A stretch of 64,000 nt of DNA from the NCBI RefSeq assembly GCF_907164915.1, contig NC_061865.1, forward strand, positions 50,565,363 to 50,629,362. Direction: 5' to 3'. Positions 13,251 to 25,839 of the stretch are shown piece after piece. The DNA is from Impatiens glandulifera (taxonomy: Eukaryota; Streptophyta; Magnoliopsida; Ericales; Balsaminaceae). Made by a program: the position numbers and the translations under genes. Every line of letters starts with the position of its first letter. Position 1 is the first letter of the stretch. Below the pieces are notes generated by a model that saw only the letters and a program-made list of their open reading frames with translations, was not told the origin of the DNA and did no database searches.

Positions 13251-16200
13251 ATGTAACTCAATTTATTTTATTTATGACATTTTGTGATCATTTGAAGATG
13301 CTTCTTCAAGAGTTACCAATTGTTTTTTTTTTTGGTTATCGGTATGTTGTTCTTTTTTCTTCTTTTTCACTGTTTTCTCAACTATTATATTTGTTTAATT
13401 TTTAGTACATTTTTTTTGGTCTATATAGTTTGATTTGGTTCTCTTTGTGGTCCAATAATAATTATATCATTTAATCCTTGGTGTGCGGAAAATGAGTTGT
13501 TGCTAATTTAGAGGGACAACATTGTGTGATTCATGCCTTTAAGGCAAGTAAGGACATCATGGTCCCAAACTTGATCATTATACATAAGTAGCTAGGTTTT
13601 ATTGGTTCTTGATTGGCGTGCGGCAGTTATGACCTAATAATTGACTTTAGATATACCACAACTTCAATTTTACATCAAAATCTATCTATGATATTTTGGA
13701 ATAAGATTTAGAAGTGTTAGCTCTTGATCTTGAAGTCAACTTTCATTTTTGGTAAAAATGATGCAACTTTATTTGTTGAAATCATAATCATGGTTTTTTT
13801 AGAAGTGAAGTTTTCTTTATAAAGATACAAGCTTTTGTTCTTATATGTACCCAAAAAAAATCATCAAAGTAACCAGTAGTAAGAATCAGCTTAAAGATCA
13901 AAAGGTTATATACGAGTTCGATTCTATTTAAAAATGCTTCGAGTTGAAACAGGGGTCATGACTATGAGATGTCATGTTAGTTCTTCTTAATTCAAAAAAA
14001 TGTGAAAAAAATGTGTTACTTAATTTCAATTTTATGTTTTCTTTGTTAAAGAGTAATGGAAGTTCGTATCTAAGACCATAAATCTTGTGATCTACCCAAA
14101 AAAAATGAGCTTTCAAGAATTTTTTTTATAAATAATTAAATTACGAACTAAAAATAGACTTATGTTCTATCGCTAATAAACGGTTTAATTAGAAATTTTG
14201 ATAATATAAGAAGATCCTTTATAAACCTCAATCACCTATAAGAAAAAAAAAACTATGATAAAATGTTCAATGCTTCAATAATTAGGGTTTTGAAGGCAAT
14301 TTGTTTTGAATATTTTTACAATGTGTGGAGATCACATGTGATCAATTTCCAACAACTAAGTGATTCTTGAAAATGGTTTCTTTCCAATTTTTTCAAGTAT
14401 ACCATAGAATTGTTACAATAAAGAATCATTAAAATCTCATAAATATAAGAAGATGAACTTATTGGTTATATTTTGAGGTGTGATTCTATTGCTAGAATTT
14501 GTATTTGAACTAAGTTTTAAACTTGGGACTATTGACTACTAAGGGTTTCCCACAAATTGCATTTTTCGGCAAATGTTTTGTGATAACTTAAAGTCCGACG
14601 ACGAGAACTGATGTGAAGAAGTTCGAGCATACCGTTTACTTTGTTAGCTACAAGATGGTATATATATATATATATATATATATATCTGAAAATGTTTCGT
14701 CCATATATATATATATATATAAATCATTGGGAAATATTTTGTCAATAAATTAGCTAAGGTTATCCATTTATTAGTTTATGAACTATTTTTAACCTCTCAT
14801 CTTAGAAAGACTACAACTTGTTTGCATAGGAATTCGTCACATTTTTTTCACTTGTCATTAACTCCATTTTTGTTTCTCCTTGTTTTGAACTGGTCCTTAG
14901 TTTTAAGAAATTATAATTTAGGAAAGACTGGTTACCAATATTTAGGAAGTTTGTCGTATATGTTCGTCTCGATTCTTTTCAGTTTAATTCGACTATTGGG
15001 CATGAGAAAATATATAGTAACATTTCTCTCTTGGTAATTCTTGACTTCAATAGACACATAATCTTGAGAAAGTAACTAATCAAAGGCTCGAAGTACTCAA
15101 AATACAACAATTGAAGGTAAAACAAAGTTTTGTTAATGAAATCTTATTCGTCTTCCATATTTGGATCAAGACCAGGTAGGACAAACAAGCATATGAACTA
15201 AAAACTCAAGAAAATAAATGGAAATACAGAGACCAAAACTAATTGTTGGCTTTAGTGTGAAACACTATAGGTGAATTTACATTATAACAAATTTGTAAAT
15301 AAAACTTAGTTAAATATAAATTAATGAATTTAACTAGATTCCTATTCACTTTTATTTATAAAGTAAAACATCCAATTTTGACAAGAGGATATGAACCTTT
15401 TTATTTCTTTGCAGGATCGGCCCAAGAGTGAGCCCAACAACCCTATTGGTTATGTGCAAGCCCATCCTATATAATCTTGAGCCCAGCCAATCTATATGAG
15501 TTATGGGCAAGCCCATCTCTTTTTTTTCTTTTTTATTTATGATTAGAATTATTAAAATATTTAAAATTTAAATTTAATAAATATATTTTAGTATTTTTAA
15601 TTAATGAATTAAATTAAAATAATAATAATAATAATGTAATAGATATTTTTTATAACCTAGAAAATATAAAATCAAACAAGCTCTTATGCTAAAGTTCTCT
15701 TATTAAAAAAAAACTCTTTATTATTTTATTATGATATATATATTTTAATCAGATTTAAAGATAAATAAATTAAAATGCATGTTTATGGTTAAAATGGTTG
15801 TAACAAAATAAATAACTAATGAACAAGACTATATCTAGAAATTTGGACCTAAATTGACAAAAATCGGACTATATATTTATTTAAGCATTTCAAATAAATA
15901 AAAATATGTGTTATAAAATAGATTTATATTATATTTAATATATCAGTACGAGTTCAAGCACTTTTTTTTATAAAAAAATAATAAACAAATTATTATTATT
16001 TTTTTAGAATTATATTAAATATATATATATATATATATATATTCAAGCATTTCAAATAAATAAAATATGTGTTATAAAATAAATTTATATTTAATATATT
16101 AAATTAAATAATGGGTAAAAATAAAAATAAAAATCTGGAAAAAGTGATTAGTTCAAACAAATTTTTTATAAAAAAACTTTTTTTATTTTATTTTATTTTA

Positions 16201-16602
16201 TTTTTATTTATTATTATTTTTTAGAACTTTAATTATATATAATATAATATATATGAAAAAAATTAATTAAGCCAAAGACAAAGACATTCGGAATGGTTGA
16301 AGAGGACGATCTTTACATAAAAAACCCACAAGTGCAATAATTTGTCTAGGTAATTTGGTAAATTATGATATTTCTAATATATTTATTAGAATTATAATTA
16401 TAATTTGGTGATTTTTTTTCACATAAAAATATAAAAAAATAATAAATCAATAAAAATATGAATAAAGATAAGTTGTATTATTATTTTATAAAAAATAGAA
16501 AAATAATTAAAAAATTAAATATAAAAAATGAAAAATAAAGTTCCATCACACCTTTATAATAAAAATGTAATTTTTATTTTTTTTGGAGAGTCAGGCTAAT
16601 GG

Positions 16603-16639
<37 letters not shown>

Positions 16640-16655
16640 AAAATTTAACTAGCTA

Positions 16656-16703
<48 letters not shown>

Positions 16704-17850
16704 AAAATATATACTGGCTAATTAAATTAAAATATAATTATACAAATGTTTAGCTACATTAAATTATCAATTTGATACGGATATATATAATAAATAAAAT
16801 ATATTAATTTATAGTGTATTTGGTTCTTTAATTAATTAATTCATGAATTTTCTATTCCATTTTTTCTTATATCTGGATTATTGTATTTATTTATTAATTT
16901 GTAGTTTGATTTAACATGGACATTAATTAATTGCATAATCTAAAAAGAGATATTTTAAGAATAAAGTAATGATTCAATTAGTCTGAAAAAAAATATCAAA
17001 ATGTAAACAAAGAAATCTGAATAATTTCTTAAATGAATATTGATAAGATCTCTGTACCAAAAAAAAAATCTTTTAAGAAATTCAAACAATTCAAATAAAC
17101 ATATAATTGTTACCCTCAATTTCAACCTAAACATGAAACTTTTGAATAGAAACAATAATATAATATAATTGACCACATTTTCTACTTTAACCTCTTTTTG
17201 GAAATAAAAGTTTACCTTAGTTATTATATCTTAATGAAGTAAAAAAAAATAGCAGATCCATAAATCTTTTTATATTTATATATTTTTTGACAAATGATTT
17301 GAGAGGTGTTGGCTTTTCTCATAAATAAATAGATTTTTTTTTTAATTTCAAATGTGAAGTAATATATGTACTTATTGGTATTTTTTTAATTAAGAAAACT
17401 AGCATATCATTCCATTCCACATTATAATTCTCACTTTTATTCTAAAACACTTTCAATTGAAATTAATCTTGTTTTTTTGTCTCTTAAGTCAACTCTTACC
17501 ACTTAACTATTTTAATATTTTAATGTAAGTACTTATTAATAAAATTGAAATCTTGAAATTCAACATAACATTAATTTTATTTTTTTTTAATATCCAAAAT
17601 AGTGAAATTTTTACCATAAAATAATATCTTCCCTTAAAAACAAAAATAAAATTGACTAATTATTAATAGTAATGTCATCCATCTTAATTTGGTGTACACA
17701 AAAAAAAATTTCAATGAAAATTCTATTTCATAAATTCATCAATTAAAAATAGGATTTGTATATGAATAAAAAAAAGTTATAAAACTAATTTTACATTTGT
17801 AATGAGAAGAGTAAAAAAAGAAATGATTGATTAGTTTTTTTCTAGAGAGA
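13251..17850. other. AT-rich spacer with TA microsatellites and a short direct repeat
   Basis: No gene is seen. TA dinucleotide tracts lie at about 14657-14720, 16018-16042, 16604-16637 and 16661-16702. A direct repeat of about 60 bp (core AGCATTTCAAATAAATAAA then ATATGTGTTATAAAATA) occurs near 15882 and again near 16045. Between 15405 and 15520 the phrase GCAAGCCCATC occurs twice in a GC-richer island of unknown origin. Confidence 0.55.
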
Positions 17851-17860
17851 ATTCATAATT
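17851..17860. repeat. Target site duplication of the MULE, left copy
   Basis: ATTCATAATT stands directly before the left terminus of the element and is repeated exactly at 28107-28116 directly after the right terminus. MULEs duplicate about 9-11 bp of target. Confidence 0.85.
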
Positions 17861-18215
17861 GGGAAGAATGTCAATTTTATTTATAAAGTTGGATGGAAGT
17901 GTCAAATTTATCTATTAAATTGTAAAATTTTATTTATATATACAAACTTATCAAAAAGTGTTAAATTTATTAAATTTAACAGATTCTCTAACGACGTTAA
18001 ATGTAGCACTACTGTCAATACATGTCATATCCACGTATTACTTTTATATATATTATTTTTATAATCAAATCTTCCAATTCAAAAGGACCTTATTTATTAA
18101 AAAATAAAACTAAATAAAATTTAAAAGAAAATGATATTCTCAACGACATGTTAGCGAAAGCAAGGCCACGAATCCTACGTGGCCTTGCCAACTAAGAGAG
18201 AGAAAAAATTTAAAA
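17861..18215 (+). repeat. Left terminal inverted repeat of the MULE
   Basis: The outer portion (17861 to about 18115) matches the complement of 27862-28106, e.g. AATGTCAATTTTATTTATAA and TTAAATTTATTAAATTTAAC. The inner portion (18130-18215) matches the complement of 26822-26900, e.g. ATGATATTCT, ACGACATGTTAGC and AAGCAAGGCCA, then ATCCTACGTGGCCTTGCC. Identity is high with scattered substitutions. On this side the two portions are contiguous, giving a repeat of about 355 bp, a normal length for MULEs. Confidence 0.88.
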
Positions 18216-18624
18216 AAAAAGGTTTCAGTTTCCCTTTCCCCCTCTTTCTTCTTTTCATTTCACATTTCCGGCAATCCCCACTTATTCTCTGGCGATTTCG
18301 CTCTCCGACATCCCCGACTTCTTCTAATTTCTTCATCTTCATCTGATCGAAAATGGTAGGTCTTCCTTCTCTCAGTTTTATCTTCCTTCTCATTCTTTCG
18401 TGGTCTAGGGTTCATAGTATTTTTCTACTCTTTTCAGGTTGGTGGTCCAGATAAATCGCCATGCAAGACTCCAAGATCTCCAAAGACTCCAAGGTAAGTA
18501 AAACATCTTATCTTTTAGAAACGTAGATGATTTTGATGATTTTGAGATCTGTTAGGGCTTAGCGATTAGGGATTTTGATGTTTTGAAGATTATAACGATA
18601 GTAAGTATAATCATATTGTGTTTG

Positions 18625-19610
18625 GCTGCATTAGGGGTCCCGAAAGTGTGATTTTGGGACCCGGAAATGTGGTTTCAGGACCATAAGTATGTTTAATCTT
18701 TGTTTGGCTGCATTATGGGTCCCAAAAGGGTGGTTTCGGGACCCATAAGTATGTTTAATCTTTGTTTGGCTGCATTATGGGTCCCGAAAGGGTGGTTTCG
18801 GGACCCATAAGTATGTTTAATCTTTGTTTGGCTGCATTATGGGTCCCGAAAGAATGGTTTCAGAACCTAAAAGGGTGGTTTTGGGACCCATAAGTATGTT
18901 TAATCTTTGTTTGGCTGCATTATGGGTCCCGAAAGTGTGGTTTCAAGACCCGAAATGGTGGTTTCGGGACCTATAAGTATGTTTAATCTTTGTTTGGCTG
19001 TATTATGGGTCCTGAAAGTGTAGTTTCAGGACCCATAAGTATGTTTAATCTTTGTTTGGCTGCATTATGGGTCCCGAAAGGGTGGTTTCTAGACCTGAAA
19101 GGGTGGTTTTGGAACTCATAAGTATGTTTAATCTTTGTTTGGCTACATTATGGGTCCCAAAAGGGTGGTTTCTAGACCCGAAAGGGTGGTCGGGACCCAT
19201 AAGTATGTTTAATCTTTGTTTGGCTGTATTATGGGTCCTGAAAGTGTAGTTTCAGGACCCGAAAGAGTGGTTTCAGGACCCATAAGTATGTTTAATCTTT
19301 GTTTGGCTGCATTATGGGTCCCGAAAGGGTGGTTTCTGGACCTGAAAGGGTGGTTTTGGAACTCATAAGTATGTTTAATCTTTGTTTGGCTACATTATGG
19401 GTACCAAAAGGGTGGTTTCTAGACCCAAAAGGGTGATTTCGGGACCCAAAACTCTGTTTATACTTTTTGTGGTTGCATTATGGGTCCTAAAAAGGTAGTT
19501 TCAGGACCCGAAAGGATGGTTTTAAGACCCGGAAGGGTAGTTTTAGGACCCATAAGGATAGTTTCTAGAACCTTTTCGATCCGAAACCATCCTTTTGGGT
19601 CTAGAAACGC
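18625..19610 (+). repeat. Hairpin repeat array 1, in an intron of the Ulp1-like gene
   Basis: About a dozen units, basic period 62 bp, made of GTATGTTTAATCTTTGTTTG plus GCTGCATTAT followed by the palindromic core. The core is TGGGTCCCGAAA, a GGGTGG loop and TTTCGGGACCCA, so the arms are perfect complements. Some units are extended by one or more 21-bp modules of the form GGTTTCGGGACCCGAAAGG. It fills most of the intron between the exon ending at 18493 and the exon starting at 19661 or 19699. Confidence 0.9.
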
Positions 19611-21754
19611 TTCATTTATTTGATAATCTGAATTTAAATGCGTACTTTTTGGTTTTGTAGAGCAAATAAACGTAAAAGGAATGCCCAAAAAACTATAGCA
19701 ACCCCCAAAGCAACCCCAAAGCATCAGCCCCCAAAGTAGCAGCCCCTCACAACTTATTTTTAACTAGGACATCGTCTTATGGCCTTTTCAATCTTCTTCA
19801 AATACTGTATAAGGAACAAAAGGAGGTTGTGAAGTCAATAGTCTTTGGCCATCTACTATCATTATCGCTTCAAAAATGCCCCGGGGAGATCTCTCGTTAT
19901 TTAGTCAGACAGTTTGACTGTAGTAAATGTGCATTCATCCTAGAGAATGGCGAGGAAGTCAAAATCGAAGAAGAGAATGTTGAAATGATATTGGGTCTCT
20001 CCAGAGGTGAGCTGGACATTGTAGAATACGAGAATAACGAGACCGATGACAAGTTGAAGGCATTTAGGACTCGATGGGGTAACCCTGTTAATGGCGCCCC
20101 TTTAGTGACTGTTAGGCCAATGAAAATGATTGAGAACAAAGCAACTGACAACAATTTCAAGATAGACTTCGTATTATTTGTTGTCAGCTGCTTTCTCTGG
20201 TGTGATCACCTGGGTCAACTAACCAGGTATATCTCATTTCTATTTTTTTCACTTGCATGACAACATATATGTATGATATATGTATTCTTAAATAATCCTC
20301 AAATCTAATTTTTTCACTTGCAGGTATAGAATTCTGAAATCTATTTCAGATGTTGATAATATCAAAAACTTCAATTGGTGCAAATTTGTACTTGAAGGAT
20401 TAGTTAAATCATGTGAAAATGGAAGGAGAATGAAAAACGACATTTCCAAGGACCACAGACGTTCCTTATTGTAAGTTATCACTAATTTATTTCTCGGGTT
20501 GCAAAAATAAATGGTTTTAAAATATGTATGTTTTTCAGTTGTCCTACGTGTATAGGGTGATTAACCTTGAACTAGGAGGAGTTAATGAACGTCGATTTCC
20601 TATACTGTCATGTGGGAATGACACGACGTTGAAGTTTAGGATGGATACGGAGTGGGAAAATGGAGGATTTGGACGTGGAAGCATTGTTGGACGCATTCCA
20701 CTTCAGAACGAGGAGACAGATAGTGATGAGGGGGAGTACGAAGAGACATATCAGGATAGGGGGCGAACGAGGAGGTGAATATGGATGTGGGAGAGAATGA
20801 GGATGCATATGTGGGGGTGTCTGAGCCTGAAAAGGCAGCACCTAAGAAGGCAGCACCTAAGAAGAAGGCATCACATATGAATTCACCACCTTTTAATTCA
20901 CTACCACCTCTGAATATAACACTTTTGAACACAACAGGACCTGGGAACGCAAGTATGAATTTTACAGAAAATTTGGAGTGCATTTGTAAATGTACATTGA
21001 TGTTAGACAAAGCCACGACAAATTTGACATCTTTAAGTTCAGGCTGGAATACAACGCCATTGTATGACAACGTCATCCACATCATATACACAGCAATGGA
21101 CAAGAATAAACGTTTTAAGAATGTCATGTACATATACTTCAAAGATAGAACACCCACTGTAGAAGATGGGGTACACAATGAGGGGGTCATGATCAGGGGG
21201 TCACAAGGAGGTCGCTCAAAATGAGGCGGCTCATGATGATGGGGTCATAAGGAGGCCGGTCAAAATGAGGCGGGTCATGATCAGGGGTCAAAATGAGGAA
21301 GTACATGAAGAGGATGTACCTGAAGTGGCGGCTCCCAAAAAACTCAGAAAAAATCCCCTGTGAAAAATGAAAATTTCAGCACACTTTCAATCTCCATATA
21401 TGACGTAGAACAAACAAATAAATCAACAGAAGAACTTCGAGTCTGATGTGGTGGTAAAAAAGAGGGTGGTCACGAAGAGAAAGTACCAAAGTGGTGGTGA
21501 CAGGAGGAGAATTGGTGGCTCAAAAGAAAAAGATGAAAAATCTCCTGACAGTTATGGAAATGCAAATTCCAGCACGCCTTCAATCTCCATATGTTAAGAT
21601 GATCAAGCAAAAATATCAAATTTTATTCGAAGTTGGCCAATTCATAGAATACAAAGATGAAATCGTTTTGGGGGTCATTTATTCAAATGAAGATGATGAG
21701 GAAGCGAGGTAATTAACAATTGTTTTTATTTTTTAGTTGAATGGTGGTTTGGCT

Positions 21755-21910
21755 GAATTCAGGGTCCCTAAAGGTTGGTTTTCGAGACCCGAAAGGTTGG
21801 TTTTAAGACCCGAAAGGGTAGTTTCGGGACCCGAAAGGATTGTTTCGGGTCCCGAAACGGTGGTTTCTTGTCCCGAAACCGTGTTTTTTTGCCCCAAAAC
21901 TGTTTTTAAT
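21755..21910 (+). repeat. Hairpin repeat array 2, in an intron of the Ulp1-like gene
   Basis: About six modules with a period near 21 bp, each a variant of GGTTTCGGGACCCGAAAGG, precede the intron acceptor at about 21939 (GTGGTTTCAG). Orientation matches array 1, i.e. the Ulp1-gene sense strand. The last modules switch to the complement phase (GGGTCCCGAAACGG). Confidence 0.85.
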
Positions 21911-23062
21911 TTTGTTTTCTTCTTTATGTGGTTTCAGGAAAGAATTATTATGTATCCGAGCTTACCAAAATCAACATAGGGCAATTTCTATCTATAAAAA
22001 GTAATTGTCATGTTGAAAGTGGTATTGTTGATGCGTGGGCAAACATTCAATGTGAAATTAGTAAAATCGATTCCAAAGGTAGAATAATTTTTTCGACAAT
22101 TGTAAATGTAAGTTACTATATATCTTTCATTGTTGTTTAAACCAATGGTCTTATTGTGATGTTGTTTTCATTTGCAAGACTTTTGGGAACTTACAAAAAG
22201 TTGTATTTTCCGAATAATTGAAGAAATGAGAATTTTCAAAATAACACCCGAAGACATGAAAACTGTTAATCTAGTAAGTCCAATATTTTTATATCATCTA
22301 ATTCTTGCTCATATATATTATCTGAATCTTGGTCATATTTTTGCAGATATTATTCCCAATTTTGAAAGAGAGTCACTATTACGTTGTTGTCATCAATATG
22401 TGAAAGTGAGTAATCAAAATCATCGACAACCTCCCACTAGACCCAGATATGGCATGGGAAGATAAATATGTCACAACTCGGAAACTAGTAATGTTGAAGT
22501 GTTTTTTACACTTAATGTATTATTAAGTGTTTATTAACTTCTTTGATAAAACAGGTAGAAAACTTTGTGGAGTTCTTCAAAACTATCGACGTGAAGATCG
22601 CAACCAAAATTGCTAAATTCCCGTTCAAAGTTTTGAAATTAGCTTGGCAAGACGCTTCAAATAAAAACGATTGCACAATATACTGTATGAGACATATTCA
22701 AACATACATGGGCGATGCAAATTGGAATTGTGATTTTAACATAAAAAATGTAAGTTACATATTTTCACATTTTATTTGTTTTACAAATCTTTAATAACTG
22801 CTGAATTATCATTTTTTGTAGGCAAGGTCAGTAATTGAAGCTTTACGATTGAAATACACTACAGCCATCATCCTTTCAAAATTAAACCAACATTTGGGCA
22901 CTATCTTTCGGAATTTTTTAGAAATTTTAAAAGCAGATTGTCCTGAATCATATAAGTTGTATGTAAATAATATGAAGGCTCTTCAATTATAATCAATTAT
23001 TTTCTAGTCTTCAATTATAATCAATTATTTTCTAGTCTTCAATGATGATCAATTATAATCAA

Positions 23063-23465
23063 TTATAACCTTTCGGGTCCCGAAACCAACCTTTCAGGTC
23101 CCAAAACCAACATTTCAGATCCCGAAACCAACTTTTCGGGTCTAGAAACCAACCTTTCGGAACAAGAAACCAACATTTCAGGTCCCGAAACCAACGTTTT
23201 GGGACAAGAAACCAACATTTCAAGTCCTGAAACCAAGCTTTTGGGTCCCGAAATGAATCTTTCGGGTCCTAAAACCAACCTTTCGGGACAAGAAACCAAC
23301 ATTTCAGGTCCCGAAACCAACTTTTCAGGTCCCGAAACAAACTTTTCGGGACAAGAAACCAACATTTCGGGACAAGAAACCAACATTTCGGGACAAGAAA
23401 CTAACATTTTAGGTCCCGAAACCAACCTTTCGGGTCCCAAAACCAACCTTTAAGGTCCCGAAATA
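23063..23465 (-). repeat. Hairpin repeat array 3, between the two MULE genes
   Basis: Roughly nineteen 21-bp modules on the + strand read GGTCCCGAAACCAACCTTTC or GGGACAAGAAACCAACATTTC. Relative to arrays 1 and 2 they are reverse-complemented, which is the sense direction of the - strand transposase gene. The array starts 70 bp after the Ulp1 stop codon and ends just before the transposase 3' end. Because 21 is a multiple of three, frames stay open on both strands (heptapeptide such as GPERLVS). Confidence 0.9.
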
Positions 23466-23539
23466 AGTATTATCTTCGTTAAAAATATGACAAAAATGTA
23501 AATATATTCAAAGTGACAACAACATTATCAAATAAGTTA

Positions 23540-25782
23540 CTATCTTCGTTGAATGTTATCCCCACACGCATTATCTTTTACATATATTAGAGAGGACAAA
23601 AGTGATGTGAAGGATAATTGAGTCGAAAGTGGATCATTCCATTGTTGTTGTTGTTGTGTTGAATCCAAAATTGTAGATGTTGTGGCCGTATTTCCCTTCT
23701 TTTTTGATCTTGAAGTCTTGGGGATTTTTTCAATTAAAGATTGTTTCATCTTTGTTGGTGGTCGTCCTCGACTTCTAACTTTGTTAGGAGAGTGTATCAA
23801 AATGGATGTAGCGGGAGATTGAAATGGAGATGGAGATGGAGACGCTTCTGTGCTTTTGTCTTTAGATGCTTCTGTGCTTTTGTCTTTAGATGTTTCAGTG
23901 CTTCCATGATTAAGTGACATAAATTATTCCATCAAGCATTTTATTTCGTTCATCCAAAAAGAACAATTGACTTTAGATTTTACTCCAACTTGTTAAACCT
24001 CTTGCATCAATCGAGTTAGACTATTGTGGCGTTTTTTTTTCTTCCACAGACATATCTGAATCATAAATGTTGGTGATATTTTGATACCCACGCTTAATAT
24101 TTTTACGCCACCGGTCAATTATATAATATATTGGTACATCATTCACCCTCATTTTTTTCAACACAGTCATGATATGCCTACACAAAATACCTTTGAACTC
24201 AAACAATCGATATTGACATTTCACATTACAATCCATTTCGGTGTAATGTACTTTGTAAGAAATATATCTTACATGTTCTCCATTAACCCCCAAAATGATT
24301 TCTTCAACTCTAAATATACAAGTTGACCCTTCCTCTTCAATGACTGAGATGTCGCACAACATCAAACCTCTAACTTCTTCTTGAACCAATCTAAATATAT
24401 CTGGAGTGTAGAAGGTTTGGTATTGTCTTTCAAAGGCAAATCCACTGACAATTGGTATCAAAGAATTAAACGATTGAAAATCCAATTTCTTTTCTCTCTC
24501 GATATTTCTCAACAGAGCCCTATCATATTGCTCGACGAATTGTTTGAGAGATGTTTTGGACTGCACGTAGTCATCAAAGAAGGCGTTCATACTTTCACTC
24601 CGTTGAGATGTTGACATCCCGACCCAAAACTGTCCTTTCACATAAACAGGTATCCATTTAGATCTTTCCAAATACAAAGATTTCAACCAAATATTATCTT
24701 CCAGTTGATAATCTTCTATTAGTCTATTCCAATCTTCTTCGCATTGTTCAATATTTATGGAGTTGTATACTATGTTTTTTAGTCTTTTCATTATTAGATA
24801 GTATTCAGTATGGCTTCCAAGTTTTATAGGAAGTTTCTTCATTATATTCCACAAACAAAATCGATGATGAGTTTTAGAAAATACCTTCTCAATTGCAATC
24901 GTCATGGATCGACATTGGTCTGTGATAATGGCATTTAGAGGTCTATCATCCATATATTTCAACCATGTTTTAAACAACCAAGTGAAAGAATTTGAATCTT
25001 CACTTGACAATAAGCCACATCCAAGTAAAATGGATTGACCATGATGATTAACCCCAACAAACGGAGCGAACGTCATGTCAAAGCGATTTGTCAAATATGT
25101 TGAATCGAAAGAGATAACATCGTGAAAATCTTCAAAGGCAGCCTTGCACCTACCATCTGCCCAAAAGACGTTTTTAATTCGGGATTCCTCGTCCAAATCA
25201 ATATGGTAGAAGAAGTTTGAGTTCCTAGTTTGCATTCTTAAGAAATAATTAGTGAGTGCTTCAGCATCCCCACTCCTTAACCTCAACCTTCGTGCTTCTA
25301 AAACGTAATTTCTACATGTTCTCTCATCGAAAGACATGTTTTCATACCCTCCAACTTCCACTACAAGGGATTGAAATGTTTTAGTCATAGTTATTCCAGC
25401 TTCATCATTTGTATCCAATCTTCTCTTTACATTTCTGTCTATTACTTTGTAGGATCTAACATGACGTATCCTCTTAGGGCTTAATGTATGGTTGTGCTCA
25501 AGACAAATACTTGTTATCACATATTCCCCTTCATTTCGAACAACAACATTAATCTTTGCTTTACAATCTGTCTTCGTTATTGGTCTAGGATGATAAAACT
25601 TATTTTTGGCTTTCGATTCTTTCATAGGCACAACCAATGCTGAAGTATTTCCTCTTACCACCTATATTTTTGCTCCCTAACTTGGTAATGTTGAATCCAG
25701 TTAAGTGGGCATATGATGTGTAGAATTCAATTAGTTGTTTTTCAGAGGTAAATGTCATTCCAACACTAGGAATGTGACTGCA
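23540..25782 (-). pseudogene. FAR1-like MULE transposase gene, frame-broken
   Basis: Sense runs right to left. After an acceptor (TTTTTGCAG, near 25782) the first exon gives the FAR1 DNA-binding start (IPSVGMTFTSEKQLIEFYTS). A frameshift near 25610-25660 leads into a 546-residue frame (25661-24021). In it, DDE-type candidates are D186 (ISFDSTYL), D248 (IITDQC) and E356 (SQRSESMNAFF). A SWIM zinc finger follows at 482-496 (CQYRLFEFKGILCRH), where the usual second Cys of CxC is Tyr. A frame change at an A-run near 24030 precedes NSLTRLMQEV and a tail frame (23920-23540) with RGRPPTKMKQSLIEKIPK, as in FAR1/FHY3-related MULE proteins. Such proteins bind the terminal repeats and cut DNA in the nucleus. 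With at least three breaks and a lost zinc ligand this copy is probably inactive. Confidence 0.88.
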
Positions 25783-25839
25783 AAAATAAAGTGTAACCGT
25801 AAGATATACGTGCAGAAAAAACAATTTCTGGACAAGAAA

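Larger units (their letters stand above)
18353..22992 (+). pseudogene. Ulp1-like cysteine protease gene carried by the MULE, frame-broken
   Basis: This is the element's second gene, related to SUMO proteases (peptidase family C48). Exon 1 is only ATG (18353-18355), followed by an intron and exon 2 (18438-18493) encoding VGGPDKSPCKTPRSPKTP. A long intron holding repeat array 1 follows. The next exon, to 20226, keeps the frame if the acceptor at 19698 is used; it carries the N-terminal domain common to plant MULE ULP proteins (LTRTSSYGLFNLLQILYKEQ). Later exons include 20324-20470. The protease core covers VDAWANIQCEI near 22032-22064, ILKESHYYVVVINM near 22360-22401 (catalytic His), KIIDNLPLD near 22414 (Asp), NDCTIYCMRHIQTYMG near 22666-22713 (Cys), and a last exon at 22822-22992. 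The triad survives, but frames are broken near 20470, near 20775, between 21230 and 21490, and probably near 22400, so a full protein is unlikely. Confidence 0.8.

Noticed and set aside
16955..17176. 73-codon frame rich in Phe and Leu
   Set aside because: AT-rich sequence readily gives such frames; no start context, no family.
20636..21190. 184-codon frame on the - strand
   Set aside because: Antisense to the Ulp1-like gene exons; composition fits a shadow.
23063..23465. CRISPR-like regular array
   Set aside because: The 21-bp units abut without unique spacers, drift continuously and lie in a plant transposon.
24081..24614. Two + strand frames
   Set aside because: Antisense shadows of the transposase.
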